DNA of 64,000 bases from Micromonospora sp. U21 (GCF_018070045.1 NZ_JAGPYK010000011.1:62001-126000), one strand, 5' to 3'. Shown: positions 7,231 to 15,862, counted from the stretch's first letter. Numbers and translations are program-made. Notes: generated by a model from the letters alone, not told the origin.

Positions 7231-8871
7231 GTGGGCAACGACTACGTGGTCCCGGCCATCGTCGCGGTCACCCTGGTCACCGTCGGGATCGGCTTCTACG
7301 GGCTGCGGCTGGCCCGGACCACCTCCGATTTCCTGGTCGCCTCCCGGGCGATCAGTCCGACCTGGAACGCCGCCGCCATCGGCGGGGAGTACCTGTCGGC
7401 GGCGAGCTTCCTCGGCATCGCCGGTCTGGTCCTCAAGTACGGCGTGGACGTGCTCTGGTACCCGGTCGGGTTCGCCGCCGGCTACCTGGCCCTGCTGCTC
7501 TTCGTGGCCGCGCCGCTGCGCCGGTCCGGCGCGTTCACCCTGCCCGACTTCTGTGAGCTGCGGCTGGGATCGCGGCGGCTGCGCATCCTGGCCACCGCCT
7601 TCGTGATCTTCATCGGGTGGCTCTACCTGGTGCCGCAGCTTCAGGGCGCGGGGCTCACCCTGGCCACGGTGGCCGGCTCCCCGTACCCGGTTGGTGCCCT
7701 GCTGGTGGCGGCCGTGGTCACCGCGAACGTGGCGCTCGGCGGGATGCGGGCGATCACCTTCGTCCAGGCGTTCCAGTACTGGCTCAAACTGACCGCGCTC
7801 GCCGTACCGGCGATCTTCCTGGCGTTGCAGTGGCAGGCCGACGCCCGGCCGGCGGTGACACCGCCCGACGGGCCGACGTTCCGGGCCGCGACCACCGTCG
7901 TGGTCGAGCACCGCGCGACCCTCACCCTGCCCGACGGCGACGTCCGGGAGGTACGCCCCGGCGACGAGCTGACCTTCGCCGCGGGCGACCCGGTGCCGGA
8001 GGTGTCCGGGGTGGCCACCGACGCCGCCGACTGGCTGCTGCCCAGCGCGGCCGGCGACGACGACCGGGGCCTGTTCGCCACATACTCGCTGATCCTGGCC
8101 ACCTTCCTGGGCACCATGGGCCTGCCGCACGTGCTGGTCCGCTTCTACACCAATCCCGACGGCGCGGCGGCCCGCCGGACCACGCTGGTCGTACTGGCGC
8201 TGGTCGGCGCCTTCTACCTGCTCCCCACCCTGTACGGGGTGCTCGGTCGGATCTACACCCCGCAGTTGCTGGTCAGCGGGCAGACCGACGCGGTGGTGGT
8301 GCTGCTGCCCGGCGCGGCCCTCGGGGACGGGCTGGTCGGGCGGCTGCTCGCCGCGCTGGTCGCGGCGGGCGCGTTCGCGGCCTTCCTCTCCACCTCGTCC
8401 GGGCTGCTGACCAGCGTCGCCGGGGTGATCTCGACGGACGTGCTCGGCCGGGGCTCGGTGCGCGGCTTCCGGCTGGCCACGGTGATCGCCGGCGGCGTGC
8501 CGGCGGTGCTGGCGCTGAACGTCTCCGGGCTCGACGTGTCGCAGGTGGTCGGGCTCGCCTTCGCGGTCGCCGCGTCGAGCTTCTGCCCGCTGCTGGTGCT
8601 CGGCATCTGGTGGCGCGGGCTGACGGACCTGGGTGCCGCCGCCGGGGTGCTGGTCGGCGGTGGCGCGGCGATCGGCGCGGTGCTGGTCACCGTGCTCGGC
8701 CCGCCGCTGTCCGGCTGGCCGGCCACGCTCACCGCCCAGCCGGCCGCCTGGACGGTGCCCCTGGCCTTCACCGTGATGGTCGCGGTGTCGATGGCGACCC
8801 GCCGGCGGGCCCCCGCCGACGTCGCCGCCACCATGCTCCGCCTCCACACCCCCGAGGCCCTCCGCATGTAA
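7231..8871 (+). CDS. Sodium:solute symporter (SSS family, acetate-permease-like)
   Basis: A 546-residue transporter with about 13 membrane helices. The second helix region carries GGEYLSAASFLGIAG, a sodium-site signature of SSS proteins. GTMGLPHVLVRFYTNPD is shared with ActP/MctC monocarboxylate carriers, as is FAAFLSTSSGLLTSVAGVI. A hydrophilic segment of about 60 residues (about 205-265) lies between helices and is probably extracytoplasmic. The substrate is probably a short carboxylate such as acetate or pyruvate, but this is inference. It starts with GTG directly after the small membrane protein gene, so the two are co-expressed. A hairpin-like repeat follows the stop. Confidence 0.88.
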   Translation: MGNDYVVPAIVAVTLVTVGIGFYGLRLARTTSDFLVASRAISPTWNAAAIGGEYLSAASFLGIAGLVLKYGVDVLWYPVGFAAGYLALLLFVAAPLRRSGAFTLPDFCELRLGSRRLRILATAFVIFIGWLYLVPQLQGAGLTLATVAGSPYPVGALLVAAVVTANVALGGMRAITFVQAFQYWLKLTALAVPAIFLALQWQADARPAVTPPDGPTFRAATTVVVEHRATLTLPDGDVREVRPGDELTFAAGDPVPEVSGVATDAADWLLPSAAGDDDRGLFATYSLILATFLGTMGLPHVLVRFYTNPDGAAARRTTLVVLALVGAFYLLPTLYGVLGRIYTPQLLVSGQTDAVVVLLPGAALGDGLVGRLLAALVAAGAFAAFLSTSSGLLTSVAGVISTDVLGRGSVRGFRLATVIAGGVPAVLALNVSGLDVSQVVGLAFAVAASSFCPLLVLGIWWRGLTDLGAAAGVLVGGGAAIGAVLVTVLGPPLSGWPATLTAQPAAWTVPLAFTVMVAVSMATRRRAPADVAATMLRLHTPEALRM

Positions 8872-8873
8872 GG

Positions 8874-8921
8874 AAGGGCACCTTGTTAACGCCTGCGGTA
8901 GAGCAGGGGTCCCTTGTTAAC
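8874..8921. repeat. Dispersed palindromic element, copy 1 (degenerate)
   Basis: AAGGGCACC and GGGTCCCTT form an imperfect inverted repeat, with CCTTGTTAAC present twice (8881-8890 and 8912-8921). It starts 3 nt after the symporter stop. It shares the AAGGG, GTTAAC and CCCTT cores of the better-preserved copy near 14.75 kb, and may act as a terminator. The rest of the gap up to 9052 shows no gene. Confidence 0.5.
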
Positions 8922-9052
8922 AACCGGCCGGTCAGCAGACCTCCGTTCCGTCTCGGATGGGCGGTTACCGCCAGCGGGACGTCCCGGACGTCCGTCCTGG
9001 GGATGACGACGGGTCCGCCTGCTGCCGGAGCGCGAAAGTGGTGGCCGACGGA

Positions 9053-9058
9053 TAACGT
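9053..9058 (+). promoter_or_regulatory. -10 element of the ABC exporter operon
   Basis: TAACGT ends 6 nt before the ATG at 9065; no ribosome-binding site lies between. Confidence 0.5.
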
Positions 9059-9064
9059 CGGCTC

Positions 9065-9829
9065 ATGACTGGTGAGCATCCCGCGCTCGCGCTGCGCGGC
9101 CTGGCGAAGCGGTTCGACGGCACCATCGCGGTGGCCGGCGTCGATCTGGACGTCCCCGCCGGCTCCTTCTACGGCCTGCTCGGGCCGAATGGCGCCGGCA
9201 AGACCACCACTCTGTCGATGGCGGTCGGGTTGTTGCGGCCCGATGCCGGTTCGGCCTGGGTGCTCGGGCACGACGTGTGGCGGGATCCGGTCGCGGCCAA
9301 GCGGCTGCTCGGCGTGATGCCCGACGGGGTCCGGCTGTTCGACCGGCTGACCGGGGCGGAGCTGCTGGCGTACAACGGGCTGTTGCGTGGAATGGACCCG
9401 GCGGTGGTCGACCAGCGGGCCGCGGAGCTGCTGGACGTGCTGGCGCTCGGCGACGCCGGCCGGACGCTGGTGGTGGACTACTCGGCGGGCATGAAGAAGA
9501 AGATCGGCCTGGCCTGCGCGCTGCTGCACGGCCCCCGGGTGCTGGTGCTGGACGAGCCGTTCGAGGCGGTCGACCCGGTCTCCGCCGCACTGATCCGGGA
9601 CATCCTCACCCGGTACGCGGCCGGCGGCGGCACCGTGGTCTTCTCCAGTCACGTGATGGAGGTCGTCGAGCGGCTCTGCTCGCACGTGGCGATTCTGGCC
9701 GGGGGCGCCATCAAGCGGGTCGGCACGATCGGGGAGGTACGCGGCGACCGCTCACTGGAGCAGGTCTTCGTCGAGGTGGTCGGCGGGCGTACCGCGACCG
9801 GTGAGGAGCTGTCGTGGCTTTCCCGGTGA
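9065..9829 (+). CDS. ABC transporter ATP-binding protein (ABC-2 type)
   Basis: A 254-residue nucleotide-binding subunit. Walker A is GPNGAGKTT (residues about 40-48). The signature motif is degenerate (YSAGMKKKIGLA instead of LSGGQ). Walker B is VLVLDEPFEAVD, and the switch His lies in VVFSSHVMEVVERL. The AGMKKK signature is common in exporters of the drug, bacteriocin and lipid type. The permease gene overlaps it by 16 nt, so the two form one exporter. The substrate cannot be told. Confidence 0.93.
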   Translation: MTGEHPALALRGLAKRFDGTIAVAGVDLDVPAGSFYGLLGPNGAGKTTTLSMAVGLLRPDAGSAWVLGHDVWRDPVAAKRLLGVMPDGVRLFDRLTGAELLAYNGLLRGMDPAVVDQRAAELLDVLALGDAGRTLVVDYSAGMKKKIGLACALLHGPRVLVLDEPFEAVDPVSAALIRDILTRYAAGGGTVVFSSHVMEVVERLCSHVAILAGGAIKRVGTIGEVRGDRSLEQVFVEVVGGRTATGEELSWLSR

Positions 9830-11517
9830 GCCCCGCCGCCACGCCCGCCGGGCCGGTCCGCGCCGTCTCCGCCCGACACTTCCTGCGGCTGAAGCTACGG
9901 GTGATGGGCAACAGCTTCCGGGGCCAGGGCTGGCGGATCGCGCTGTTCATCGGCGGTGCGCTTTTCGGGCTCTGGTTCGCCGCCAGCGGCTTCTTCCTCT
10001 TCGCCGTGCCGGGCATGACGGGCAACGGCCGCTACGCGGTGCTGGTCGCGGCGGGCGGTGGCGGGCTGCTGGTGCTCGGCTGGCTGCTGCTGCCGCTGGT
10101 CTTCTTCGGGGTCGACGAGACGCTGGACCCGGCCCGGTTCGCGCTGCTGCCGCTGCCCCGTCGCACGCTGGTCGTCGGCCTGTTCACCGCGGCCCTGGCC
10201 AGCGTGCCGGCGCTGGCGGTGCTGATCGCCACATTCGGGCTGGTGCTCACCGCCTGGGCGCTGGGTGGCTGGTCCGCCGGTCTGGTGGCCGCCGTCGGCG
10301 TGGTCGCCGGGCTGCTGCTCTGTGTGGCCGCCAGCCGGGCGGTGACCAGCGCCTTCGCCTCCATGCTGCGGTCGCGCCGGGTGCGTGACCTGGCGGCCGT
10401 CCTGCTGGCGGTGGCCGCCGCGCTGCTCGGCCCGTTGCAGATCTTCGGCCTGGCCGCGCTGCGCGAGACGGACTGGGACCGGCTGACCGGGGTGGCGACC
10501 GTGATCGGCTGGACGCCGTTCGGCGCACCGTGGACCGCCGGCATCGACGTGGCCCAGGGGCGGGTCTGGGCCGCTCCGGTCAAGCTGCTGATCACGGTGG
10601 TCGCGCTCGGTGCCCTGCTGGTGTGGTGGTCGCGGTCCCTGGAGTCGGCGATGGTGGGAGCGGTCAGCGCCGGCCGGGCTCCGGTACGGCGGGGCGCCAC
10701 CGGTGGTGCGGTCGCCCAACTGTTTCCCCGGGTCGCCGGCTGGTTCCGTCGGGACCGGTTCGGTGCGTTGGTCGCCCGGGAGGCCCGCTACTGGTGGCGG
10801 GACGCCCGCCGCCGGGCCAACCTGATCACGGTCGCGGTGGTCGGCATCTTCGTACCGGTGATGATCAACCTCGGTGGCGCGGGCTTCGCGGCCGAGGGCG
10901 AGCAGGGCATGACGATGAGTGCCAATGACAGCTCACCGGTCCTGGTCACCCTCTCCATGCTCTTCGTCGGTGTGCTCGCCTCGGTCACCCTGGCCAACCA
11001 GTTCGGCTTCGACGGCAGCGCGTACGCCGCGAACGTGGTGGCCGGGGTGCCCGGCCGGGTGGAGCTGCGCGCGCGGATGACGGCCTTCTCGTTGTACGTG
11101 CTGCCGATGCTGACGGTCGTCGCGGTGGTGCTGTCGGTGCTTCTCGGCCACCCGGGCTGGATCGGGCTGACCGCCGGCAGCCTGGCCGCCACCTACGGTG
11201 CGGGGCTGGCGGTGAACAGTTTCGTCTCGGTGCTCGGCGCGTACTCGCTGCCGGAGACGAGCAACCCGTTCGCGATGAACAGCGGCGCCGGCTTGGCGAA
11301 GGGCCTGCTCACCCTGCTGGCCATGGTCGTCTCGGCGATCGTCGCGGTGCCGATGGTGGTGGCCGCGGCGCTGCTCGATGACGCCTGGCTCTGGTTGGCC
11401 CTGCCGGTCGGCGCGGCGTACGGGTTGGGCGCGGCGATGCTGGGCGCGTACCTGGCCGGCGACGTGCTGGACCGGCGGCTGCCGGAGCTGCTGGCCACGG
11501 TCACCCCGCGCCGCTGA
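9814..11517 (+). CDS. ABC-2 type transporter permease
   Basis: A 567-residue membrane protein with roughly a dozen hydrophobic segments in two halves, separated by a hydrophilic stretch of about 60 residues near its middle (including FRRDRFGALVAREARYWWRDARRRAN). It starts with a GTG inside the ATPase gene. It is probably the membrane half of an efflux system with the preceding ATPase. Sequences of this size paired with an AGMKKK-type ATPase are common in actinomycetes, with unknown substrates. Confidence 0.85.
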   Translation: MAFPVSPAATPAGPVRAVSARHFLRLKLRVMGNSFRGQGWRIALFIGGALFGLWFAASGFFLFAVPGMTGNGRYAVLVAAGGGGLLVLGWLLLPLVFFGVDETLDPARFALLPLPRRTLVVGLFTAALASVPALAVLIATFGLVLTAWALGGWSAGLVAAVGVVAGLLLCVAASRAVTSAFASMLRSRRVRDLAAVLLAVAAALLGPLQIFGLAALRETDWDRLTGVATVIGWTPFGAPWTAGIDVAQGRVWAAPVKLLITVVALGALLVWWSRSLESAMVGAVSAGRAPVRRGATGGAVAQLFPRVAGWFRRDRFGALVAREARYWWRDARRRANLITVAVVGIFVPVMINLGGAGFAAEGEQGMTMSANDSSPVLVTLSMLFVGVLASVTLANQFGFDGSAYAANVVAGVPGRVELRARMTAFSLYVLPMLTVVAVVLSVLLGHPGWIGLTAGSLAATYGAGLAVNSFVSVLGAYSLPETSNPFAMNSGAGLAKGLLTLLAMVVSAIVAVPMVVAAALLDDAWLWLALPVGAAYGLGAAMLGAYLAGDVLDRRLPELLATVTPRR

Positions 11518-11518
11518 G

Positions 11519-11995
11519 CACGACCCGCTGACCTCGGCGCCGACCCGGTCGGCGAGGAGGATTCGGGAGAACATCCTCTCGCTGGCGTCGATCCGTGTCC
11601 GGCACGTCGGCGACGATCCCGACCCCGAGCGGTACGACCCCGACCTGTGGGCCGACGAGCACGCCTTCCTCAGTCGCCCAGGCGAGATCGACATCCAGCT
11701 GGACCTGATGTACGACTACCGGACCAACGTCGCCTCGTACCCCTCCTGGCAGGAGTGGCAGCGCCGGACCCAGCCACCACTGCTGGTCGTCTGGGGTCGG
11801 TACGACACGTCCTTCGAGGTCACCGAACCGACGGCATACCGGTCCGACGTCCCCGAGTCGGAGGTGCACCTGCTCGACGGCGGGCACTTCGTGCTCGACA
11901 CGCGGGCCGACGAGGTGGCCGCCCTGGTCCGGACCTTCGCCGGTCGGGTCCTCGAAGCGGGGCGGTGGGGTCACAATGTTTCACGTGAATCATGA
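11519..11995 (+). pseudogene. Alpha/beta-hydrolase remnant (C-terminal part only)
   Basis: Reading the frame from 11519, residues such as IQLDLMYDYRTNVASYP, PPLLVVWGRYD and SEVHLLDGGHFVLDT match the last third of alpha/beta-fold hydrolases of the haloalkane-dehalogenase/epoxide-hydrolase group, including the catalytic-His region (GGHF). The nucleophile elbow and N-terminal two thirds are missing: the permease gene ends just upstream, and no start codon with a ribosome-binding site is apparent. The next gene begins inside its last 20 nt. It is best read as a decayed hydrolase. Confidence 0.7.
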
Positions 11996-12509
11996 GCCGG
12001 GCGCCGAGATCCACCACACCGACCCGTTCGCGGTGCCGACCGGGCAACGGTCGCCGGTCCGCCGGCTGCGTGGTCGGCTCGCCGCGCCGGTGACCCTCTG
12101 GACCGCACCGGGCCCGGCCGGGCTGACCGTCTCGTCCACTCTGGTCGCCGAGGGCGAGCCCGACCGGCTGCTCGGGCTGATCGACGCGGAGTCCGATCTC
12201 TGGGCGGCGATCGAGGAGGCGGGCCGCTTCGCGGTGGCGCCGCTCGGCCCACCGCACCGGCAGCTCGCCGACCGGTTCGCCGGCCTCTTCCCCGCCCCGG
12301 GTGGGCTCTTCGCCGGCGGGGCATGGACCGACACCCCGTACGGGCCGATCCCGGCGGACGCCGGCGGATGGGTCGGCTGCCGACTGGACACCGCCCGGGA
12401 GTACGGCTGGGCGCTGCTGGTGGAGGCCACGATCGAGGCGGTCGACCTGGCCGAGGAGACCAGCCCGCTGCTGCACTACCGCGGTCGCTACCACGAGCTG
12501 CCCGGCTGA
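11976..12509 (+). CDS. Flavin-reductase-like FMN-binding split-barrel protein
   Basis: A 177-residue protein of the flavin reductase family, with RRLRGRLAAPVTLWTA, GLTVSSTLVAEGEPD, ESDLWAAIEEAGRFAVAPLG and a C-terminal HYRGRYHEL strand. Members bind FMN and reduce it or use it as a cofactor. The hydrolase remnant upstream gives no pathway. The start codon lies within a parS-like palindrome (11977-11992), so ParB binding, if real, would cover the translation start. No ribosome-binding site is evident. Confidence 0.8.
   Translation: MFHVNHEPGAEIHHTDPFAVPTGQRSPVRRLRGRLAAPVTLWTAPGPAGLTVSSTLVAEGEPDRLLGLIDAESDLWAAIEEAGRFAVAPLGPPHRQLADRFAGLFPAPGGLFAGGAWTDTPYGPIPADAGGWVGCRLDTAREYGWALLVEATIEAVDLAEETSPLLHYRGRYHELPG
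11977..11992. other. parS-like ParB-binding site (15/16 match)
   Basis: TGTTTCACGTGAATCA differs at one position from the bacterial parS consensus TGTTTCACGTGAAACA. It overlaps the ATG of the flavin-reductase gene. I saw no second copy in the window. Confidence 0.5.
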
Positions 12510-12553
12510 ACGGGGGTCCTGGCGGCCAGTGCGTCGACCGACCGGTCACCGGG

Positions 12554-12567
12554 GTGATCTGGGTCAC
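12554..12567. promoter_or_regulatory. CRP/GlxR-like operator upstream of the acetate-transport operon
   Basis: GTGA (12554-12557), six bases, then TCAC (12564-12567) gives the CRP-family half-site spacing. The site is centred about 100 bp before the likely transcription start set by TACGGT at 12649-12654. In Corynebacterium and in enteric bacteria, acetate permease genes are under CRP/GlxR-type control. Confidence 0.4.
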
Positions 12568-12694
12568 TCGGCGCAGCCAACCAACCGCTCGGCGCACTCG
12601 CCGACCGGCGTCGATCGCGGCCTTCCCCGGCGGGGAGCGCGCTCTTTACGGTGCGCGAAACTCCTCCAACGCCTGTGAAGGTGGTGATCCACAG

Positions 12695-13060
12695 ATGTCC
12701 ACGGACACACCCGCGCCGACCGCTTCCCAGCCGGACAGATACCTGGCCGTACAACGGTCGGACGAGTTCGCCGGGCTGCGGCGCGCGCTGCGCGGCTTCG
12801 TCTTCCCGATGACCGTCGCGTTCTTCCTGTGGTACGCGCTCTACGTCATTCTCTCCGCGTACGCCCGGGACTTCATGGGCACGAAGCTGTTCGGCAGCAA
12901 CATCAACATCGCCCTGGTCTTCGGCCTGCTCCAGTTCGTCTCCACGTTCGTGATCGCCTGGCTCTACTCGCGGTACGCGGACCGGAAGATCGATCCGGTC
13001 GCCGACCGGATCCGCGCCGAGATCGGGGAGGTGACCCATGAACACGGTCCTCGCGGCTAA
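12695..13060 (+). CDS. DUF485 family small membrane protein
   Basis: A 121-residue protein with two membrane helices (about 37-57 and 73-93), between which lies YARDFMGTKLFG. It ends with a charged tail, YADRKIDPVADRIRAE. This is the DUF485 pattern (YjcH-like), whose genes almost always precede acetate permease genes. The ATG at 12695 has AAGGTGGTG upstream; the longer open frame before it lacks hydrophobic or family features. The symporter gene starts 23 nt before this stop, so the two are tightly coupled. Confidence 0.88.
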   Translation: MSTDTPAPTASQPDRYLAVQRSDEFAGLRRALRGFVFPMTVAFFLWYALYVILSAYARDFMGTKLFGSNINIALVFGLLQFVSTFVIAWLYSRYADRKIDPVADRIRAEIGEVTHEHGPRG

Positions 13061-14729
13061 CCCGCTCCTCGCGGCGGAGGCGGGCAACCACACCGCCCGC
13101 AACCTGACCATCACCCTCTTCCTGGTCTTCGTGGCGGTGACCCTGGCCATCACCATCTGGGCCAGCCGGCAGACGAAGACGGCCACCGACTTCTACGCGG
13201 GCGGCCGGTCCTTCTCGGGCTTCCAGAACGGCATGGCAATCGGTGGCGACTACATGTCGGCCGCCTCGTTCCTCGGCATCGCCGGCCTCATCGCCCTCTA
13301 CGGCTACGACGGCTTCCTCTACTCGATCGGCTTCCTGGTCGCCTGGCTGGTGGCCCTGCTGCTGGTCGCGGAGCTGCTACGCAACTCCGGCCGGTACACG
13401 ATGGCCGACGTGCTGGCCTTCCGGATGCGCCAGCGTCCAGTGCGTACGGCGGCGGCGGTCTCCACCATCACGGTGTCGATCTTCTATCTGCTGGCCCAGA
13501 TGGTCGGCGCCGGCGCTCTGGTGGCACTGCTGCTCGGCATCCGGCCGGGGACGACCTTCCTCGGCATGGATGCGGCGACCGCCAAGGTGGCCACCATCAT
13601 CATGGTCGGCGCTCTCATGATCATCTACGTCACCGTGGGCGGCATGAAGGGCACCACCTACGTGCAGATCGTCAAGGCGTTCCTGCTGATGGGCGGCGCG
13701 CTGGTGATGACCCTCCTGGTGCTGGCCAAGTACAAGTTCAACCTGTCGTCGCTGCTCGGTGACGCCGCCGCCTCGTCCGGCAAGGGCAGCGCGTTCCTCG
13801 AACCAGGGTTGCGGTACGGCGTCGAGGTCGCCGGCAACGCGACACAGACCTTCTACAACAAGGTCGACCTGCTCTCGCTCGGCATCGCCCTGGTGCTCGG
13901 CACCGCCGGCCTGCCGCACATCCTGATCCGCTTCTACACCGTGCCGACCGCGAAGGCGGCCCGTAAGAGCGTGCTCTGGGCGATCGGCATCATCGGCACC
14001 TTCTACCTGCTGACCCTGGCTCTCGGCTTCGGCGCCGCGGCACTGGTCGGCAGCGAGGCGATCACCGCCCAGGACAAGGCGGGCAACACGGCGGCGCCGC
14101 AGCTGGCCGAGGCGCTCGGCATCGACTTCCTCGGCGGCGACCTGGGAGGAGCAGCCCTGCTGGCGATCATCGCGGCGGTCGCCTTCGCCACGATTCTGGC
14201 GGTGGTCGCCGGGTTGACCCTGGCCTCCTCGTCCAGCCTGGCGCACGACTTCTACGCGAACGTCGTGAAGAAGGGTGAGGCGTCGGAGCGGCAGGAGGTA
14301 CGGGTCGCCCGGATCTCCGCCCTGGTGATCGGCGCGGTCTCGATCGCCTTGTCCATCTTCGCGCAGAACCTGAACGTGGCGTTCCTGGTGGCGCTGGCGT
14401 TCGCGGTGGCCGCCTCCGGCAACCTGCCGGCGATCCTCTACAGCCTGTTCTGGCGGCGGTTCAACACCTCCGGCGCGGTGTGGGCCATCTACGGCGGGCT
14501 GCTCTCGGCCGTACTCCTGGTGTTCTTCTCGCCGGTGGTCTCCGGGGCGGCGACGTCGATGTTCCCGGAGCACGACTGGCAGTGGTTCCCGCTGTCCAAC
14601 CCGGGCATCCTCTCGATTCCGTTCGGCTTCCTGTGCGGCTGGATCGGCACTCTCGTCTCCAAGGAGCACGACGAGGACAAGTACGCGGAGCTGGAGGTCC
14701 GCGCCCTCACCGGCGCCGGCGCCCACTAA
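13038..14729 (+). CDS. actP: Cation/acetate symporter (ActP/MctC-like)
   Basis: A 563-residue SSS-family transporter with about 13 membrane helices. GGDYMSAASFLGIAGLI and GTAGLPHILIRFYTVP are conserved in acetate and monocarboxylate permeases, and FATILAVVAGLTLASSSS resembles a sodium-site helix. With DUF485 next to it, it matches the yjcH-actP arrangement. It probably imports acetate or related monocarboxylates by sodium symport. The other symporter (7.2-8.9 kb) is a more distant paralogue. A CRP-like site lies upstream and a strong hairpin repeat downstream. Confidence 0.9.
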   Translation: MNTVLAANPLLAAEAGNHTARNLTITLFLVFVAVTLAITIWASRQTKTATDFYAGGRSFSGFQNGMAIGGDYMSAASFLGIAGLIALYGYDGFLYSIGFLVAWLVALLLVAELLRNSGRYTMADVLAFRMRQRPVRTAAAVSTITVSIFYLLAQMVGAGALVALLLGIRPGTTFLGMDAATAKVATIIMVGALMIIYVTVGGMKGTTYVQIVKAFLLMGGALVMTLLVLAKYKFNLSSLLGDAAASSGKGSAFLEPGLRYGVEVAGNATQTFYNKVDLLSLGIALVLGTAGLPHILIRFYTVPTAKAARKSVLWAIGIIGTFYLLTLALGFGAAALVGSEAITAQDKAGNTAAPQLAEALGIDFLGGDLGGAALLAIIAAVAFATILAVVAGLTLASSSSLAHDFYANVVKKGEASERQEVRVARISALVIGAVSIALSIFAQNLNVAFLVALAFAVAASGNLPAILYSLFWRRFNTSGAVWAIYGGLLSAVLLVFFSPVVSGAATSMFPEHDWQWFPLSNPGILSIPFGFLCGWIGTLVSKEHDEDKYAELEVRALTGAGAH

Positions 14730-14742
14730 CCGCGTCACTTTG

Positions 14743-14795
14743 TTAAGAAGGGCCCCCTGTACAACGCCAGGCGTTAACAGGGGGCCCTTCCTTAA
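14743..14795. repeat. Dispersed palindromic element, copy 2 (strong hairpin)
   Basis: AAGGGCCCCCTGT (14748-14760) pairs perfectly with ACAGGGGGCCCTT (14777-14789). Inside, ACGCC and GGCGT form a second perfect stem around a single A, and TTAA flanks each end. It starts 14 nt after the actP stop, is suited to act as a terminator, and is related to the element at 8874-8921. Confidence 0.7.
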
Positions 14796-14808
14796 TTCCG
14801 GGGGTCGG

Positions 14809-14814
14809 TAGGCT
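14809..14814 (+). promoter_or_regulatory. -10 element of the epimerase gene
   Basis: TAGGCT ends 7 nt before the ATG at 14822, with no ribosome-binding site. Confidence 0.5.
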
Positions 14815-14821
14815 GACCGGC

Positions 14822-15799
14822 ATGAAGGTTGCTGAGCGCTTCGGTTCCGGTCACCGCATTCTCGTCACCGGCGGCGCCGGTTTCGTTCCGTCGCACCTGG
14901 TGGACGCCCTTGTCGCCCGGGGCTGCACGGTGGTGGCACTGGACAACTTCGTCACCGGTTCCAAGGAGAACGTCGCCCACCTGCTCGACCAGCCGACCTT
15001 CACCCTGGTCGAGGCGGACATCTCCGAAGGTCTGCCGACGCACCACCCGGCGCTGGCCGAGCGGTTCGACGCGATCCTGCACATGGCCTCGCCGGCCAGC
15101 CCCACCGACTTCGCCCAACTGCCGGTGGAGATCATGCGGGTCGGCTCGGTGGGCACCCTGCACCTGCTGGACCGCGCGGTCGCCGATGGCGCCCGGTTCC
15201 TGATGGCCTCCACCTCCGAGGCGTACGGGGACCCGAAGGAGCACCCGCAGCGCGAGACCTACTGGGGCAACGTCAACCCGATCGGGGTGCGCAGCGTCTA
15301 CGACGAGGCGAAGCGCTTCTCCGAGGCGGCCACCATGGCGTACCACCGCTACCGCGGGCTCGACGCGGCGATCGTCCGGATCTTCAACACGTACGGCCCG
15401 CGGATGCGCCCGGATGACGGCCGGGCCATCCCGACCTTCATCTCCCAGGCGCTGCGCGGCGAGCCGATCACCGTGCACGGCACCGGCAACCAGACCCGGT
15501 CCATCTGTTTCGTCGAGGACCTGGTGCGAGGCATCCTGCTGCTGCTCGACTCGACCGAGACCGGCCCGATCAACTGCGGCACCGAGCACGAGCTCACCAT
15601 GCGGCAACTGGCTGAGTTGATCGTGTCGCTCTCCGACAGCACGTCGGAAGTGACCTACATCACTCGAAGCTCGGATGACCCGGAGATGCGTCGCCCGGAC
15701 CTGACCCTCGCCCGCGAACTGCTCGGATATGAGCCGACGGTGGCGCCCGAAGACGGCCTGCGACGCACGATCGAGTACTTCCGGGCGCGGCTAGGGTAA
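14822..15799 (+). CDS. NAD-dependent epimerase/dehydratase (UDP-glucuronate decarboxylase-like)
   Basis: A 325-residue extended short-chain dehydrogenase. The Rossmann start is RILVTGGAGFVPSHLVDAL, in which Pro replaces the third Gly of the usual GxxGxxG (GGAGFIGSHL). The catalytic site YDEAK, preceded by RSV, and the block RIFNTYGPRMRPDDGR are typical of UDP-xylose synthase-type enzymes. It probably modifies a nucleotide sugar. Three cell-wall glycopolymer transferases of the LCP family follow on the same strand, suggesting a role in precursors for wall polysaccharide. Confidence 0.88.
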   Translation: MKVAERFGSGHRILVTGGAGFVPSHLVDALVARGCTVVALDNFVTGSKENVAHLLDQPTFTLVEADISEGLPTHHPALAERFDAILHMASPASPTDFAQLPVEIMRVGSVGTLHLLDRAVADGARFLMASTSEAYGDPKEHPQRETYWGNVNPIGVRSVYDEAKRFSEAATMAYHRYRGLDAAIVRIFNTYGPRMRPDDGRAIPTFISQALRGEPITVHGTGNQTRSICFVEDLVRGILLLLDSTETGPINCGTEHELTMRQLAELIVSLSDSTSEVTYITRSSDDPEMRRPDLTLARELLGYEPTVAPEDGLRRTIEYFRARLG

Positions 15800-15862
15800 C
15801 CGGCCGGCGATACACGGCCGCTCGCTGAGTGCCGCCTGAGGGCGGTAGTGGCTCGCCCTACG

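Noticed and set aside
7198..8847. A 549-codon minus-strand open frame opposite the symporter gene
   Set aside because: Composition is Gly/Arg/Gln/His-rich without hydrophobic or family blocks, as expected for the antisense of a high-GC membrane protein gene.
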